A stretch of 64,000 nucleotides of DNA, taken from NCBI RefSeq assembly GCF_964656455.1, contig NC_135718.1, positions 129,935,966 through 129,999,965 of the forward strand, given 5' to 3'. The notes beneath the pieces are model-generated. The model had not been told where the DNA came from and made no database searches. It saw nothing but the letters and a program-made list of their open reading frames with translations. Positions 11,813 through 24,265 of the stretch are shown here, in pieces (the first letter of the stretch is position 1; each line of letters begins with the position of its first letter). This DNA is from Halichoerus grypus. Lineage: Eukaryota > Chordata > Mammalia > Carnivora > Phocidae. Made by a program: the position numbers and the translations under genes.

Positions 11813-13078
11813 AATGCCTTAACAGCATCCCCAAATCCACAAACACCTAAAAATTAAACATTTTTTTCCTAACTCAACGGATGGCAGACCCCAACCTGAC
11901 TTGAACCTAATTAGCAGCAAAGCGTGACCTGAACTGGCATGAGACTCTTTATAGCCTTTCTTTATCCCAATTATGTGACTCTTTAGATAAGCGTTGCTGC
12001 AGAAATATTAATATGTTTGATTTGGGAGCTGCTCCAGACCCTTCTGGAGGTTTGATGTAGTACACAGTAGGTGCATCATGTTACCCACAGACCGGCTGTG
12101 GGCTGTCTATATTGCTCCTCCGGCCCCTGAAGACAGGGGTTTCAGGAGAGCCACCAGAGTTATTTAGGCTAAAGATATTGACAGACATTGCACTTGCCTT
12201 ACTGCAATCCGGATCTTTCCCGGGTCCCTGGTTCCTGCAGCCTTGAGCCAGGTCCCTGGGACACAAGGTGGCATGGGGCAAGGGAGAGGATCCAAAGACC
12301 AGCCCATCAGCCCATAAGCATTGCTGCCTCCCACTTGAACAGAGTGGGCAGAGGCCACGTGTTGTTGTTATTTGGTTGGACTTCAGGTATAGACATGCCT
12401 GAATATTCCAAGCCTGCCTCCCAACTCCCCACCTCATTGGGCTTTCCGCCCTCTCTCTACCCCATCACCACCCCACAACTCCATCTGTGCTACCCACTCC
12501 CTAGAGGCCTTCCCAGGAGAACAAGTGTCTAAGCCTCAGGGAACACTAAGGGGTGGAGGGGTCCAAAGTTTGTGGAGAGTTGGGCCGAAGGAAGGAAGAG
12601 ACACTGAGTGTGAGAAAGATGATGAAGATGGGCCACTCTAGGGTGAGAAACAAACACATCCAGCACACAGTGGAACAGGTTTGGCGTGTTTCTCCTGATG
12701 CTGTTTCATGGCCCCAGGAGGCTTTTAAAATGGGAGACTAGCCCTGGCCAATAACTGTGAGCAGTATCGGGCAGTTGCTCCTCTCAGATCTCTTGGCTCT
12801 AGCTGTACATTTTAGGGATTTACTGGTGATTATGAAGGACTTGACCCATTCCGAGGCACAGTAATCCAGGTGGGCTTCTAATTCTGACCCTGGATCTGCT
12901 GTCTCCAGAATACCTGTCTCATCCTGCCACCTCGAGCCAACAGACATGCAGCTGCAGGACACAGACCTGCACTCTACCTCGTGGAGCAGTAAGTCTACCT
13001 GAAGTTCTGGGAAAGGCCCTGCTGTCAATCAAATGGAGACCTGAGGTGTGTTAAGTAGGATGGTGGCAATCAAATTCA
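11813..13078. other. Unique DNA with a possible conserved patch
   Basis: No gene is recognised. 11890-12030 contains 'gaacctaattagcagc', 'cccaattatgtgac' and 'aaatattaatatg', an AT-core-rich patch resembling a homeodomain-bound enhancer. The rest is ordinary single-copy sequence. Confidence 0.4.
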
Positions 13079-13200
13079 CCCCCCTCATTTTACAGATGAG
13101 GAATCAGGAGGCCCAGAGAGGGACTGAGTTGCCCAAGATCAGGCAGTCAGTTGAAGACAAAGGTGGCCTTGGAGTCCAGAGCTTGCTTTCCATAGTCTTC
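13079..13200 (-). repeat. MIR SINE relic
   Basis: The reverse-complement landmarks are 'cattttacagatgaggaatc', 'gcccagagagggactgag' and 'ttgcccaagatcaggcag', in consensus order. It is a partial copy. Confidence 0.8.
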
Positions 13201-15754
13201 ACCATGATAAGGATGGGGACATCTTGAAGGTCCCAGTCATGTACTTGTTGACCTTTATAGCCAGAAAAAGCCATGCTGAGTGGTTAACACCTTCTGCCCT
13301 TTTGGCTTGAACATCAGAAGAGATCTTAATCTCCAGGAACTTGGCTGTACGCCCTGACTCTGTGTCCCAAACTTATCCAAAGTTTAAGACAAAATCCTCA
13401 TTAAAGCCTCCCTGAGGAAAGCCACCATTGATGGTGACCAGAGATATGCTAAGAGAAAAATTGCCATGTCACCATCATTGGCCTGCCCCACACCCAGGTA
13501 GAGCCATCACATGGACTATGGAGGACTCTAACCTGCAGAAATTCCTCAGGTGGCAGAGATCTTTAATTTGCACGTCTTCGATCCTTTTTCACTTTGTCTC
13601 CCTCCCTCTGGCTGCTTTGAATAGGTCTGTGGTGTCTGTCATCAGTCACAGCTGTGTGTTTTTCTCTAGCACTGTTCTTGAGGGCTGTGCTGTTCTACTG
13701 ACCCATCACTACCCAGCAACCTTTTGGAGAGGAGACTTTCATGCACCTGGGCTTGGTCTTCCAAGTCAGAACCTGAGGCTCCCATGTTTCTCACCAGCTT
13801 GTTCTACTTCTCCCTCTGCCCCAAGCAAGCTTGAGGTGAGGCTGTGCTACTCACTCCCCCAAATTTAACAACCTGACTCAAACCTCAGTTGCTTTCCTAG
13901 GCTCGGAGGGCTCTTGTTTCAGAACATGAAAATGGGGAAAAATCAGAAAATTCTTTCCTTGGCATCTGCTTTCAGAAAAAGGGTCCTAGGAGAAATCTCA
14001 AAAAGAGCATCTACTTCAATGTCTAGGGTGATTCCAAACTGATTTTCCCTTTAACGCATTCTCCCCTAGAGGTCTGCACACTTGCGCACACCCAACCACG
14101 TGACTCAGTCTGGCAGCTGGGGCTGCCTGGGGATTCCCACATATTTGTTGCTATTCTAGGCCTGACTCCTCAGAAGGTGGAAGACTCAGACGTTCTCATG
14201 GCTCCAGGAGCCTGCACTGCAGATTTAGGAAAGTTACAGTTGATATTCTTGGGAGTTCAAGAAGATCCACCATTTCAAAAACTGATGGCAAGATTTTTAA
14301 GTGCCCTTAACTCTTGACCATCTAAAGGGGTATTTCCAAATGACTAACACTGGACACCAGATATAAAATATACCTCATGCTGCTCCCATAATCCAATCCA
14401 CAAATTCCCTCTCTCTTCCAAGGATAGAAAATGATTTCCATTGTTTCCAAAAGATACTACAGGAATTAAGAATTGGCAAAGCCTGATCTTGGAGCCCCTG
14501 AGAGAAGGGAGTCTCTGACTCTCTGATAAAGAGGAGGAAGAAGTAAGAGCATATTCCTTTGCCAGAGAGTAGCCTTTTCTGGGAGGTAAGAACCCCCCAC
14601 AGCTTTTAAAAATGAGAAAACCAAGACTCATTATGAGTTTATCATGACCCAAGGACCCACAGGGAAACAACAGTGGTGACAAGGCCCGAATCCAGGTTTT
14701 CAGGTATCTGCCCAAAAGAGCTGTTATCAGGGAAATTCTCAACTGTTTGGAGAAGGTCCTGCCTGGAGGCAAGATTTTTGGATTCCGTGCACCAGTTAAA
14801 TTTCAAAAAATGAAATTTAAGGAACCACTATAAGGCTGCCAATTTTTTATTTTGCCAAATAAGGACATTTTAAGAGCCCAACTACCATCCACTCTCACCA
14901 CCAGCTCATGAAAAGAATAAAAAAGCCATAACCCAGAATAAATATTGGAGCACATCTTCTGCCCCTGAAAGGAAACCTTGGAACTGAATATATTTTGTTT
15001 TCTGGGGAAAAATAAAAGATCAGTATGTTTACCCTATTTCTCTCATTTCACCTCAGACTGGTGAAACTCTTGTCACTGACCCAAAATTGATAATCAGTGG
15101 GCCAGGTGACCTCTCTATGCCCCTTTTAGCTTAAGCCTGGAAATTAGGAGAAAGACCCTAAGCTTTAGAGATTTGGACCTTCCCAGGAGACCTGAGCTGG
15201 ACAAATGTGGGAGAGAGACGGGAGAAATGAACACACCCGCTATGCCTTGCGTATGGGAACGCACTCTTTCAGCTACAAAGACCTGAACAGATGTTGGTTG
15301 CTGTGTTCATAAATTCAGTGTTCAGGGAGCATCAACCTCCATGTGGAGCCTCCCAAGTTTCAGGGAGCCCCCTGGACTGTTCAGTCCCCTCGCCTGTCGA
15401 GATAAGCTGGGGAGAAGAGGAAAGAAGCCAATCTGCCCCACCGAGTCAAGAATGACCTGAGAGATAAAGGCAGCCTCTGGTGAGTGATCAAGGGCAGCAA
15501 ACCAGGCGTGACACAGACAGAGACCCACTGATGCCGTTTCACACATACAGTTCAGAGCCCAGTGAGGACGGACTTTCTTCCAGGGAGCAGCTGCTCCACT
15601 CTGCCTACCACAGAGATTCGCTTCTTGCTCATGGTTCTGACGAGGAAGGCATGGGGGAGGAAGAGGACAGAGAGGTGGATGCAGCACTGTGGTATGGAGG
15701 AAAAAATACAAAAAAGGCCCTGGATGAGGAGCTGGATCTTGATCCTCATCCTTG
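13201..15754. other. Unique non-coding DNA with minor MIR scraps
   Basis: No gene is recognised. 14605-14720 is a faint reverse MIR ('atgagaaaaccaagactcat', 'gcccgaatccaggttttc'). A 74-codon ATG frame at 15531-15755 has an acidic C-terminal half (DEEGMGEEEDREVD) but no recognised family, and it runs directly into a MIR. I treat it as chance. Confidence 0.45.
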
Positions 15755-15755
15755 A

Positions 15756-15854
15756 CCACCTGCTGACTAACCATATGTCCTATGGCACCTCTTGGTTCTG
15801 GTTTCCTCATCTACATGGTAGGAATGATATTCTCTCTGTCTCCCTTAGGGGACT
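15756..15854 (+). repeat. MIR SINE relic
   Basis: The sense landmarks 'ccacctgctgactaacc', 'tggttctggtttcctcatct' and 'acatggtaggaatgatatt' match the MIR core and the 'tttcctcatctgtaaaatggg' zone. Confidence 0.65.
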
Positions 15855-16200
15855 GCAGTTAGACTGTGAGACCCTTGAGGACAGAACCAGGTCTTCTTTT
15901 TTTTTTTTTTTCTTTTTTTTTAGAGAGACTGTGTGTGCATGCATGCACAAGTGGGGTGGGGGAGGGGGAGAGGGAGAGAGAGAATCTTCAAGCAAACTCC
16001 CGCTGAGTGCAGAGCCTGACGCGGGGCTCATTCTCACAACCTATGGATCATGATCTGAGCAGAAACCAAAGTTGGACGCTTAATCGACCGAGCCACCCAG
16101 GTGCCCCCAGAACCAGGTCTTATCCATATCTGGACCTCAATATCTTAACACAATACCCAGGAGAGGAAAGCGATTGGTAAACATCTGCTAAACTTAGAGC
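15855..16200 (+). repeat. L2 LINE 3' end, split by a SINE
   Basis: 'gactgtgagacccttgagga' and 'cagaaccaggtctt' before the SINE continue after it into 'atccatatctggacctcaat' and 'acccaggagaggaaagcg'. This is the order of the L2 3' end (the 'ctccttgagggcagggacc' zone). The SINE at 15896-16107 divides it. Confidence 0.65.
15896..16107 (-). mobile_element. Can-SINE (SINEC), reverse, in an L2 relic
   Basis: On the plus strand a T-rich tail leads into a purine-rich middle and ends in CCGAGCCACCCAGGTGCCCC, the reverse complement of the SINE head. The target-site duplication CAGAACCAGGTCTT is perfect over 14 bp (15882-15895 and 16108-16121). Confidence 0.96.
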
Positions 16201-17574
16201 CAGAATGGGAGAGTGTCTGTGAAAGTGCGCTCCGCGCTGGGAAGCTCTGCACAATTGAATAAAAGGAAGGGTTATTGTTATCCTTTGGCCAAAATTATGT
16301 ATGCATCACACCATCTGTCATATATACAAAGACACTGGAATTCTCTTTGGAAGTAGATGGTGATGTAAATAAAAAATAATTTTTAAATGCCCACAGTTTC
16401 AAATATAACCATAACGTACAACCCATTAATTATATTGCCTAATAAATAGCTGTGTGATTGCATCCCAGATTCAACCGCACTATACAATTTCCTTTCTGAG
16501 AATGTGTCTTTACTTCCCTTTGTCCTGCCCACATCGCCTCTCATCCATCTATCTCATTGTATTCAGAAGTCAGTAGATAAACCCCGGTTCTCTCTCCTAC
16601 TTGAGGTTACATCTATATTGAGAGTTGAGGTCCCTTGGCTGGCTGCAGCTTTGGAAGGTACAAGAGCTTAGGACTCCCTGGCCCTCTCGCTTTATTCCTT
16701 CCCATCCACCGTGTTCTGCCTCTAGCTCACTCTGCCGCAGTCCATTTCCAACGCTTATCTCATCACCCTAAACCTGCTTTTCAAAAGCCACCTCCAGGCT
16801 CCTGCCGAGTCCCATGGGCCTAGCCCACCCACCATCTCTGCTGGACCCTTCCACACAGGGTGTGCTGCCCATGGGCATGACTATGCCAACAGGTCTCAGC
16901 GGCCAGGGCAGGCTGCCCACCCACCAGCCCCCGTAGGAGGTAAGGCTCTGGTCTCTGCTCCTGGCCGCTGAGAAACACCATGCAAATCCTGGGAAGGCAG
17001 ACCCACATGCAGCCAGCCTTTCCCACCACCCACCAATCACCTCCCCACCCAAATTTCCGCTTTCGGGAGGAATGCCAAGTCCTCCATGCCCTCTCACCCA
17101 CCCACCCCTTGTCCCAGGCATTGGCCTGCATCCTGCCCAATTCTGAGACACCGAGAAGAAAAGGCTCCTGGCACTTGTCTCTCACAGCTTTGATCTCTTT
17201 AGGCTGGTTCAAGCTAATTCCACATGCTGGTTACACCCTCCCACCACACAGACAGCTACAGCACTTACAGTTAGCTTTTTTGGGAGGGTTTCCAAGTGCC
17301 TGCAAAAACCAAGGCTGGCTCTGGGGGCATTAGTCCTCTAGATGCCTATCTCCAGGACAGACCCATGTTCCTAAGCTCGCTCCGTAGCCCCCTACCTCCA
17401 AGTAAGGAAATAGTCACATTCTAGAAGTCAGAAGGGTTTTCCTAACTTTTTGATGGACATGCATGGGACATTCTTATTTGTTAGTAGAGAAAGGAATTAA
17501 ATGAAAGAAGAAGGAGAAGAAAATCTGTTTTCCAAATATAATAGAAGTGCCCCCAGTACACATGCCCCCCCCCA

Positions 17575-17645
17575 CATTCTTTCTCTCACTCTCTCCCTCC
17601 CTCCTGTCTCCCTCCCTCCTCTCTCTCACTCTCTCTCACTCATTG
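17575..17645 (+). repeat. Polypyrimidine (CT-rich) tract
   Basis: The stretch is almost pure C and T with CTCTCT, CCCTCC and TCTCAC repeats. Such tracts can form triplex (H-DNA), and their length is usually variable. No gene is linked. Confidence 0.75.
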
Positions 17646-18569
17646 TGAACCACTCCTCTTTGCCCAACATGTGCGCCCTTTTCCCCCCACCGCCGTCCTC
17701 TCCACGGGAAGTCTGGGTAGCCCCAGTTCTTCCTAGCCTAGGTCCCCCGGACCCCAGATTTTACCTTCCATGCTGGAAGTCAGGAACCAACTGGAAGACA
17801 CAGACAGCTGACTGGGAAGGAAGGAAACAACACTCCAGATCGGAGAAAATTGCCAGGGGTGGCCGATGCAGCTCCCATGAGAAGGAAGGAGACAGGGAAA
17901 GAGCCAGAGAATCCAGAATTTCCCTAGCCTTCCAGGAAGGCTCTGGTGTTAGCTCTCTCCCAGCTACAGCATTGCCTGAAAACCAGGGGAAAGTCTCCTG
18001 ATAAAGTGGGGGTCTGAAATCTGAAACTGCAGGTTGGCTGAGTCCTATATAAACACACTCACACCCCCGGCTCCTGGGGTCTGATGGCTCACCCGCCCTC
18101 GTTCCCTTCTCCTCCCTCCCCACCCTGCCTGCAACTTGGTAACATCAGACAGCCCTCTAGCTGCAGCTCCTCTAGAAACCCCGAGCGGAGCCAAGCAGAG
18201 CCTGGCAGACACAGGAAGGGACCTGTCAGGCGCTGTCCACATCTCTCCCAGCCCCAACCCTAACCCCTCCAGCAGCGCAAGACCGGGTGCTCAAGTGGCC
18301 CTCAGGGTCAAGGCAGAAGAGCGATGGGCAAGTTCTCAGTTTAGGAGCAGAGATTTCTAGACTCCTCCTCCACACCAAGGAATAATATTTTCCTAAGGAT
18401 CAGATTCCAGATAACTGGTCCGGCATAGACTAATTGCTAAACTCACCTTCCTCTCTACTCCTCTTCCGGTTTTCCGCATCTGGCGCTTATGGAACCACCC
18501 TTTTTCCTTACGGTTCACCCACAATAGGATTAGGCCACATGAGAGTGAGAAGGGAAAGCATGGGGACAG

Positions 18570-18680
18570 TGACCCCATTTTGCAGATGAGGGAGCTGAGG
18601 CCAGAAAGAGGAAACGGCTTGTCAAACCTGGGGAGTGACTCCCGGCCTGATTTGGCATCTTGGGTGGTAGAACCAAAAGA
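18570..18680 (-). repeat. MIR SINE relic
   Basis: 'ccccattttgcagatgaggg', 'agctgaggccagaaagagg' and 'ggcttgtcaaacctgggg' are the reverse MIR landmarks in the right order. Partial and diverged. Confidence 0.65.
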
Positions 18681-18771
18681 GAAGTCTTTAAAAGTCAGAT
18701 GGAAAAAAAAAAAGTCAGATGGAATCACATTTTAATACAACTAGATATTCACCTGAAGCACTGATTGTGAG

Positions 18772-18870
18772 AAAAATCATTTACCGTTGCTGGGCCTCAA
18801 TTTCCTCAGTTGGAAAATGAGGCAAAATATACCACCCGAGAGAGTAACAATTCAAATAAGGTGACAGGCA
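18772..18870 (+). repeat. MIR SINE relic
   Basis: Sense landmarks are 'gctgggcctcaatttcctca', 'gttggaaaatgaggcaaaat' and 'aacaattcaaataaggtgac'. It covers the MIR 3' half. Confidence 0.65.
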
Positions 18871-19452
18871 TGAAGCGGTGGAGAGGCAGGAGGCCCTCAG
18901 AAAGATCCACTGCCCTCCTGCTCGGGTCACTATTGCACACCACCCGTTACCAGTCTGTTTCTCACTCAAGAAGGTAACTCTAAATTGCCTGTAGTATTTA
19001 CTAATCCTTCAGGTCTTGGTTTACTGTTTCTCATGCATGGTGTTTATGTTAATCTGACTATTAACATCCATAGCTGACTTGGTGCAGTGCTCAGAATGCA
19101 ACACTTCGCTTCTATAAAGGGAGATCTTTGGTCTAGAGGCTGAGGTCACAGATTGGCACTGAAGATCTCCCCGCAGGTGTTTCTCACATCTCCACCTCCA
19201 GGCTCCAAGCCTCAGTCCCCTGGAGCCCAACCACCTACTGAGCATCTTCCTCAAGGGTAACTAGTCTTTGCCTTAAAGTCAGCATGTCTAAAATCAAGAT
19301 TCACCATGCCCTGACTAACCATATGATAGTATTGATGTGGAAAAGTCTCCAAGACACAGGAAATGAGGAGAGCGAGGGGCAGAGCAATTAACTTGGTATG
19401 CTACCATCTGGGTTAAGAAATAATCTGTAACTACCTGTATGTTTCTACAGAG

Positions 19453-20085
19453 CCGGGGTCAGTAAATTTTTTTTTTTTTTTTAAAGATTTTATTTATTTA
19501 TTTGAGAGAGAGAGAACGAGAGACAGAGAGCATGAGAGGGAGGAGGGTCAGAGGGAGAAGCAGACTCCCCGCCGAGCAGGGAGCCTGATGTGGGACTCGA
19601 TCCCGGGACTCCAGGACCATGACCCGAGCCGAAGGCAGTCGCTTAACCAACTGAGCCACCCAGGCGCCCGGTAAATTTTTTATGTAAAGGGTTAGAGAGT
19701 AAATATTTTCAGGGCCATATATTTCAGGGCCAGTAAATATTTCATGGGCCATGGAGTCTCTGCTGCAAATACTCAATTCTGCCTTTATTGTGCAAAAGCA
19801 GCCGCGGACAATATGTAGACAAACCAGCATAAACAAATGAGCATGAGTCAATTCGCATAAACAAATGAGCATAAATGAATTAACAAACAAATGAGCGTGG
19901 CGGTAAACAAGACTCTACTTGTGGATATTACAACTTGAACTTCATATCATTTTAATGAATCAAAAATCCTATTTTTTTTTTCAACCATTTAAAATATAAG
20001 CCCCACTTTTGGCTCATGGTTCATAACAAATGAGGTGGTGCGATGGATTTGGCCCGTGGGTCTTGGCTGAGACTGGCTTAGAGCA
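19453..20085. mobile_element. hAT-Charlie non-autonomous DNA transposon, split by a SINE
   Basis: Outside the SINE the order is 'ccggggtcagtaaatt', 'atgtaaagggttagagagta', 'gggccatggagtctctgct', 'tgcaaaagcagccgcggac' and 'gatttggcccgtgggtct'. This is the layout of a MER58-like hAT family in which both ends carry related terminal inverted repeats. The exact family name is uncertain. The SINE at 19473-19670 sits close to the left terminal repeat. It has no transposase-coding potential. Confidence 0.65.
19473..19670 (-). mobile_element. Can-SINE (SINEC), reverse, in a hAT element
   Basis: Poly-T and AAAGATTTTATTTATTTATT lead in. The middle is GA-rich, with GACTCGATCCCGGGACTCC (B-box side), and the element ends CTGAGCCACCCAGGCGCCCG. 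The short duplication GTAAATTTTTT lies at 19462-19472 and 19671-19681. Confidence 0.96.
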
Positions 20086-21464
20086 TCTCAGGAGGGATGC
20101 ACCAGACCCTGGTAACAGTGGTCACCTCCGAGGAGGGAGCTGGGAGCAGATCCGCGACGGAGCAGGAGGGAAACTTTTCGCTGGAAACTATTCTGTGCCA
20201 TTTGAATACTGCAACCTACACAGGTCAGACGCGGTCAATTATTAATGGGCTCGCCATCCAAGTTCTCTTACTTCTATCAATATCAACGTTAACTGTACCA
20301 GGCTCGTAACCCCCAGGTCGACTTTGTCTTTCTCCCACCCAAGTCTGTTACCCGACAGTAATCGGTGCCCAAAATCCACTGGCCCAGTTCACCCCAGTGC
20401 CTCAGCCCACAACTAGCTATCTATTCCTCTCCCAAGCACGCCTATTATTGCCCTCTACCACTCCACTGTCCTGTCCTACAGCCTTCTTCCCTCAGCTGAC
20501 TTTCTACTTGGGTCAAGCTCGTTTCCAAGAGAGACTAAAGCCTTTGAAGGACTGGGACTGACTAGTCATTCCTTGCCTTCCCTCTCCGCTCTTACATCAG
20601 GGCCTTGCACCTGACGGAATGCCATAAATAGGCGCTTGATTGTTAATCCCCCATCCTGCTAGAGACAGTGTGGAACACAGGGGAAAGATGCATCCAGAAC
20701 AGAAGTTGGTTCTGAGACACGTCGCAGGCAAGAGTCCACACAGGCGCAAAGCCTTCGATCGTAGTAAAGAACAAGGAGGGGTGAGGAGAGCCATTAGAGT
20801 CAATCTGGTCCAAATAAAAGGGGCTCTGCTCTGGAGAAGGAAGTCAGGAAGCCCCGTGGGGGGATTTTCTCCTAATCCCAATCTCTCATGCATTCACCTA
20901 GTATGGTAGGGAAACCCCCGATCCTCAGCTGGGGAATTCAGGTGATTTCAGAATCGGAGGCTCCCATATTTCAGGGGGACCTCAGCACTAAGCAATCTGC
21001 CCTTCCATCCAATGCAGGAAAAGCTCTCTCTAGCACCTAGGAAAGATGAACCTGCCACCCGAACTCGCACAGGGATGAGATGCTCACTACTTTGCAGGTA
21101 AGCCTGTTCCACTGTTGAGGAGTGTGGTTAAGCACACTTTCTGCTTCCATCCATTGTTTCCACTTCTGGAACTAAACAGATAAAGACTTTCTGAGTGGGT
21201 AACAAAAAACTAATGATAACTGCCAGATATAATAGCATTTTCAAATACTTCTTCCTTCCAAGATGTTCAAAGGGTTTTTAAAGACACAAAATCATTGACT
21301 CTCTGAAACTGGAAATACCTTTGCCCAAAAATGTTTATTGAATGAAACTGAATAGAGTCCCTTTTCCTGCTTTTCAACATGAAAGCATTCAGATTATGCA
21401 GTAAAAGGAATGGTTTTATTTCCTTACAGGAGGAAACTTCACAATCACCCATGGCAATGAGGGC
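20086..21464. other. Unique DNA with L2/MIR scraps
   Basis: No gene is recognised. 20560-20650 resembles the L2 3' end ('agggccttgcacctgacgg', 'aaataggcgcttgattg'). 21205-21300 may be the far end of the MIR that resumes at 21465. The rest looks single-copy. Confidence 0.45.
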
Positions 21465-21600
21465 CCTATCATCCCATTTTATGCTCCTGGGAACCCATGA
21501 GGAGAGCAGCTAGCTAGCTTGCCCAAAGTCGCACAGCTAGGATGTTCTAAAGCCGGGCTTCAAACCTAGGCCTGCCCAGCTTTAAAAGTCACAGTGTTTT
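21465..21600 (-). repeat. MIR SINE relic
   Basis: 'atcatcccattttatgctcc', 'agcttgcccaaagtcgcaca' and 'aagccgggcttcaaacctag' are reverse MIR landmarks in order. The zone between the first two is altered by a small duplication (AGCTAGCTAGC). Confidence 0.7.
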
Positions 21601-24265
21601 CCCTAAGGTCCAAAGTTTCCATGACATTTGATCATCTTTGTCAACCTCACCCTGCCCCTGCAATGGGCAGAAATGAATATTTCCATCAAAAGCACAGGGG
21701 AGATCACCACATATAACAGTCCTGCAGCCCCTTCTAGATCCGTCCTCATGAGGCATTCAGGCCTTCCCGGGATGGCAGGAATGAGGCCAAACTCAGGCCA
21801 ACGCCAGGATGCCCGCACCCCCCAGACACCCCAAGGGCAGAGTGGCATCTCCCTAGCTCCCCCATGGTGCACAACCCTGTGCTTTCCATCAGCCAGGCCT
21901 CACAGGGGCCCGGTTCCAGGCCTCCCGACAGGGCTGTGACGTTCAGGAGCCCACGAAGCAGGGCATTGTTGGGGCAGCACAAACACAACATTGACCTGGG
22001 TCCTGGCACCGTCCCTATGCAACCTGCTTTTGGCAAATATTTGTCTGGCTCGCCCAATAGCGGGCCAGGAGCCACTACGACGACCCCCAGCCCGACAACC
22101 CCGGTTCTGGGAAGGTGGGCTGTGGAGCGCTGGGGCTAGGCACCGAGGAACCACAAACACTTGGATCCAGTCACTCCTCCAGGCCTCAGCAGAGAACTGC
22201 CGGCATGCTTTGCGCCTCCCACACCCTCCAAGCAGCTCTGAAATGTTTGCAGCCAGGCTCTTAGCCCATTAGCGAAGCTCCGCTTCAAATCCCCGAGTGG
22301 CTCCTGATTGTCCGGCTGGGGTTCACAGTGCTATGATGCCCTCCTCCACCCTACCTGGCTCTCTTTCCAACCTACCCTGCAGGTGCCTGGAAACACACCT
22401 GGTTACTCTCCACCTCCAAGCGCCTACCTCCGGAGATGCGCACATGCCTGGGCTCATCTGGCCCCGGAGACTACCTAGACACAGGAGATGACCCTCCCCG
22501 TTTCTCAAGAGGGCAAACCACAGCCAGGAGTTGAAAGCTCACACAGGATGTGAATGTTGGAGACAGAAACAGGCCCCGAGCCCACTGCTTCTTTTCTCCA
22601 TCGTGGCAGAGAAGACACCCACTCTTCTTGATTAGTCTTTAGTCTGGACTGGCCCAAGGAAATCCCATGATGCTCTACCTCTCCTGCCCCCATTCTCAGG
22701 TAGCTGTCCTTGAGACCTGCACCTGGCACTCTCAAGCTACCCACCCTTTTATCTGCCATCTCCCCGGGAGACGTGGTCATTAGCAGAGAGTCCTATGTAG
22801 GTGCCTAATTAAGCAATCAGCAGCAAATGCAGAAACCTGTTCAAGCCACCCCACAGAGCATCCACCCAGGGATCCTCTTACAGTCAACTCCCTCCCCCGA
22901 GCTTCCTGGAAAGGTCCCTATTGTTTGCCTGGAACATAGAAAACTGTCTGATTCTGCCCTCCTACTTATCTGCCGGCACCGACTTCCCAGACTCGGCATA
23001 CCCCCGGGGAGGGGGGCCGTTCACGTGGGAATGGTGCCCCCAGAATTGTGGGACACAGTAGCCCCAGGTAGTTGGGAAAGTGAAGGGACAGGGTGTTCTG
23101 AGAGGGAGGGACAGGGTGTTCTGAGAGGATGTCTGCCTACCTGGCTTTTTTAGGTGTCGCAGAGCTATATGCTGCTGGGCTGGCATTTTGGGGTCAGGGC
23201 ACAGGAAGCAAGGAGCCCTCGAGCAGGTTGGTAGGAAGGTGGCAGGGGTGGAGGTGGGCAGCGTGGGTGGCTCAGCACTCCTCCCCCCTGTGTCTCTGAG
23301 TCCTCTCCCTTTTCTGCACTGTCTGCTCACCTGTTCCTGTTTCACCCTTTAAATGGAATGTTCCACTTGCCCTGGGAGCCCGGGGGGGGGTTGGAATTCT
23401 GTGCTCAAGAAGAGCTTTCTTCTTTAGAGACTGGAGTCTCTAGGATTCCCTCGGAGACTGCTGTGGATGGCAGGTGCAGGAAATGGGACAAGCGCAACAG
23501 CAGAGGAGGATCCTGGGAGGACAAGACGGACTCGAACTCGTGCCCGCTCCCCCTAGCCTGGGGATGGTCAAAGCAGGGGGCTGGAAGCGAAGGACACCTG
23601 CTGCCTCCCTTGATCCTGGCTGATCCCCCTCTCAGGTGTCAGACCGGCACCCCAACAAGCTGGAGCGACAAACAATGAGGGCCCCCTAACCTCTTCTCCT
23701 GTGCCCCTCCCTGAATCATATCTTGTCTTTCTTCTCCGAGGCCTTGTCGCCTTGTCGCCCAGCGCAGAGACCTTTGTCAGCCTCATCTCTTTGAGCCTCG
23801 CAATGGGGCAGAGGAGGCTAGGCGCGCCTGTACTGTTGCCCAGGAGCTTTTCAAAGGGACGGTGTGTATGCCAGTGTTGGGGGGGGAACAGCACCTCAGG
23901 ACAAATCCAGGGCTCCTAGTCCCCTGGGAGCTCCAATTACCCCCCAACCCACACCCTCGTATCAATGCAGGCCTCAGGGAGCTGCCGTGCCCCAGGGCTC
24001 TGCTGGCTTGGCCCACAACCCTGGGCACATTCTCATTCCGTCAAGATAGGTAGGTTCTCTCTGGCAGAAATGGGAGAATAACATTTCTTTCCAGTCGCTG
24101 GGCCCTGCCCAGCTGTTTTCCAACTCCAGTGAGACAACTTGGGCATTGATGACAGCAGGAAAGATTTAGGTTAGACACCAAGAAGCACTTGGAACAAATG
24201 ATAAGAGAAAGTTTAGGACTCTGCCTTGTGTGTTAGAAATACAGCCAATTTCCCTCGGTAGCGTA
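21601..24265. other. Unique GC-rich non-coding DNA
   Basis: No gene is recognised. It holds a TAATTA site at 22807-22812, a 23-bp tandem duplication at 23084-23129 and scattered G-runs (23381-23390). Open frames of around 100 codons occur on both strands at once, as expected of GC-rich DNA with few stops. Confidence 0.5.
23084..23129 (+). repeat. 23-bp tandem duplication (2 copies)
   Basis: The unit begins AGGGACAGGGTGTTCTGAGA. Copies at 23084-23106 and 23107-23129 differ only in their last base. It probably arose by replication slippage and may be polymorphic. Confidence 0.9.

Larger units (their letters stand above)
16201..19452. other. Unique DNA with MIR scraps and a CT tract
   Basis: No gene is recognised. 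16205-16285 looks like a degenerate MIR 3' end. 17575-17645 is a polypyrimidine tract. 18570-18680 (reverse) and 18772-18870 (sense) are MIR fragments. AAAGTCAGATGGA is repeated at 18691-18703 and 18711-18723 around a poly-A stretch. Open frames near 17501-18123 are low-complexity on both strands. Confidence 0.5.

Noticed and set aside
15480..15755. 91-codon frame with an acidic tail
   Set aside because: It begins at GTG in a sequence that resembles a splice donor. The first ATG is at 15531. It runs into a MIR and no family is recognised.
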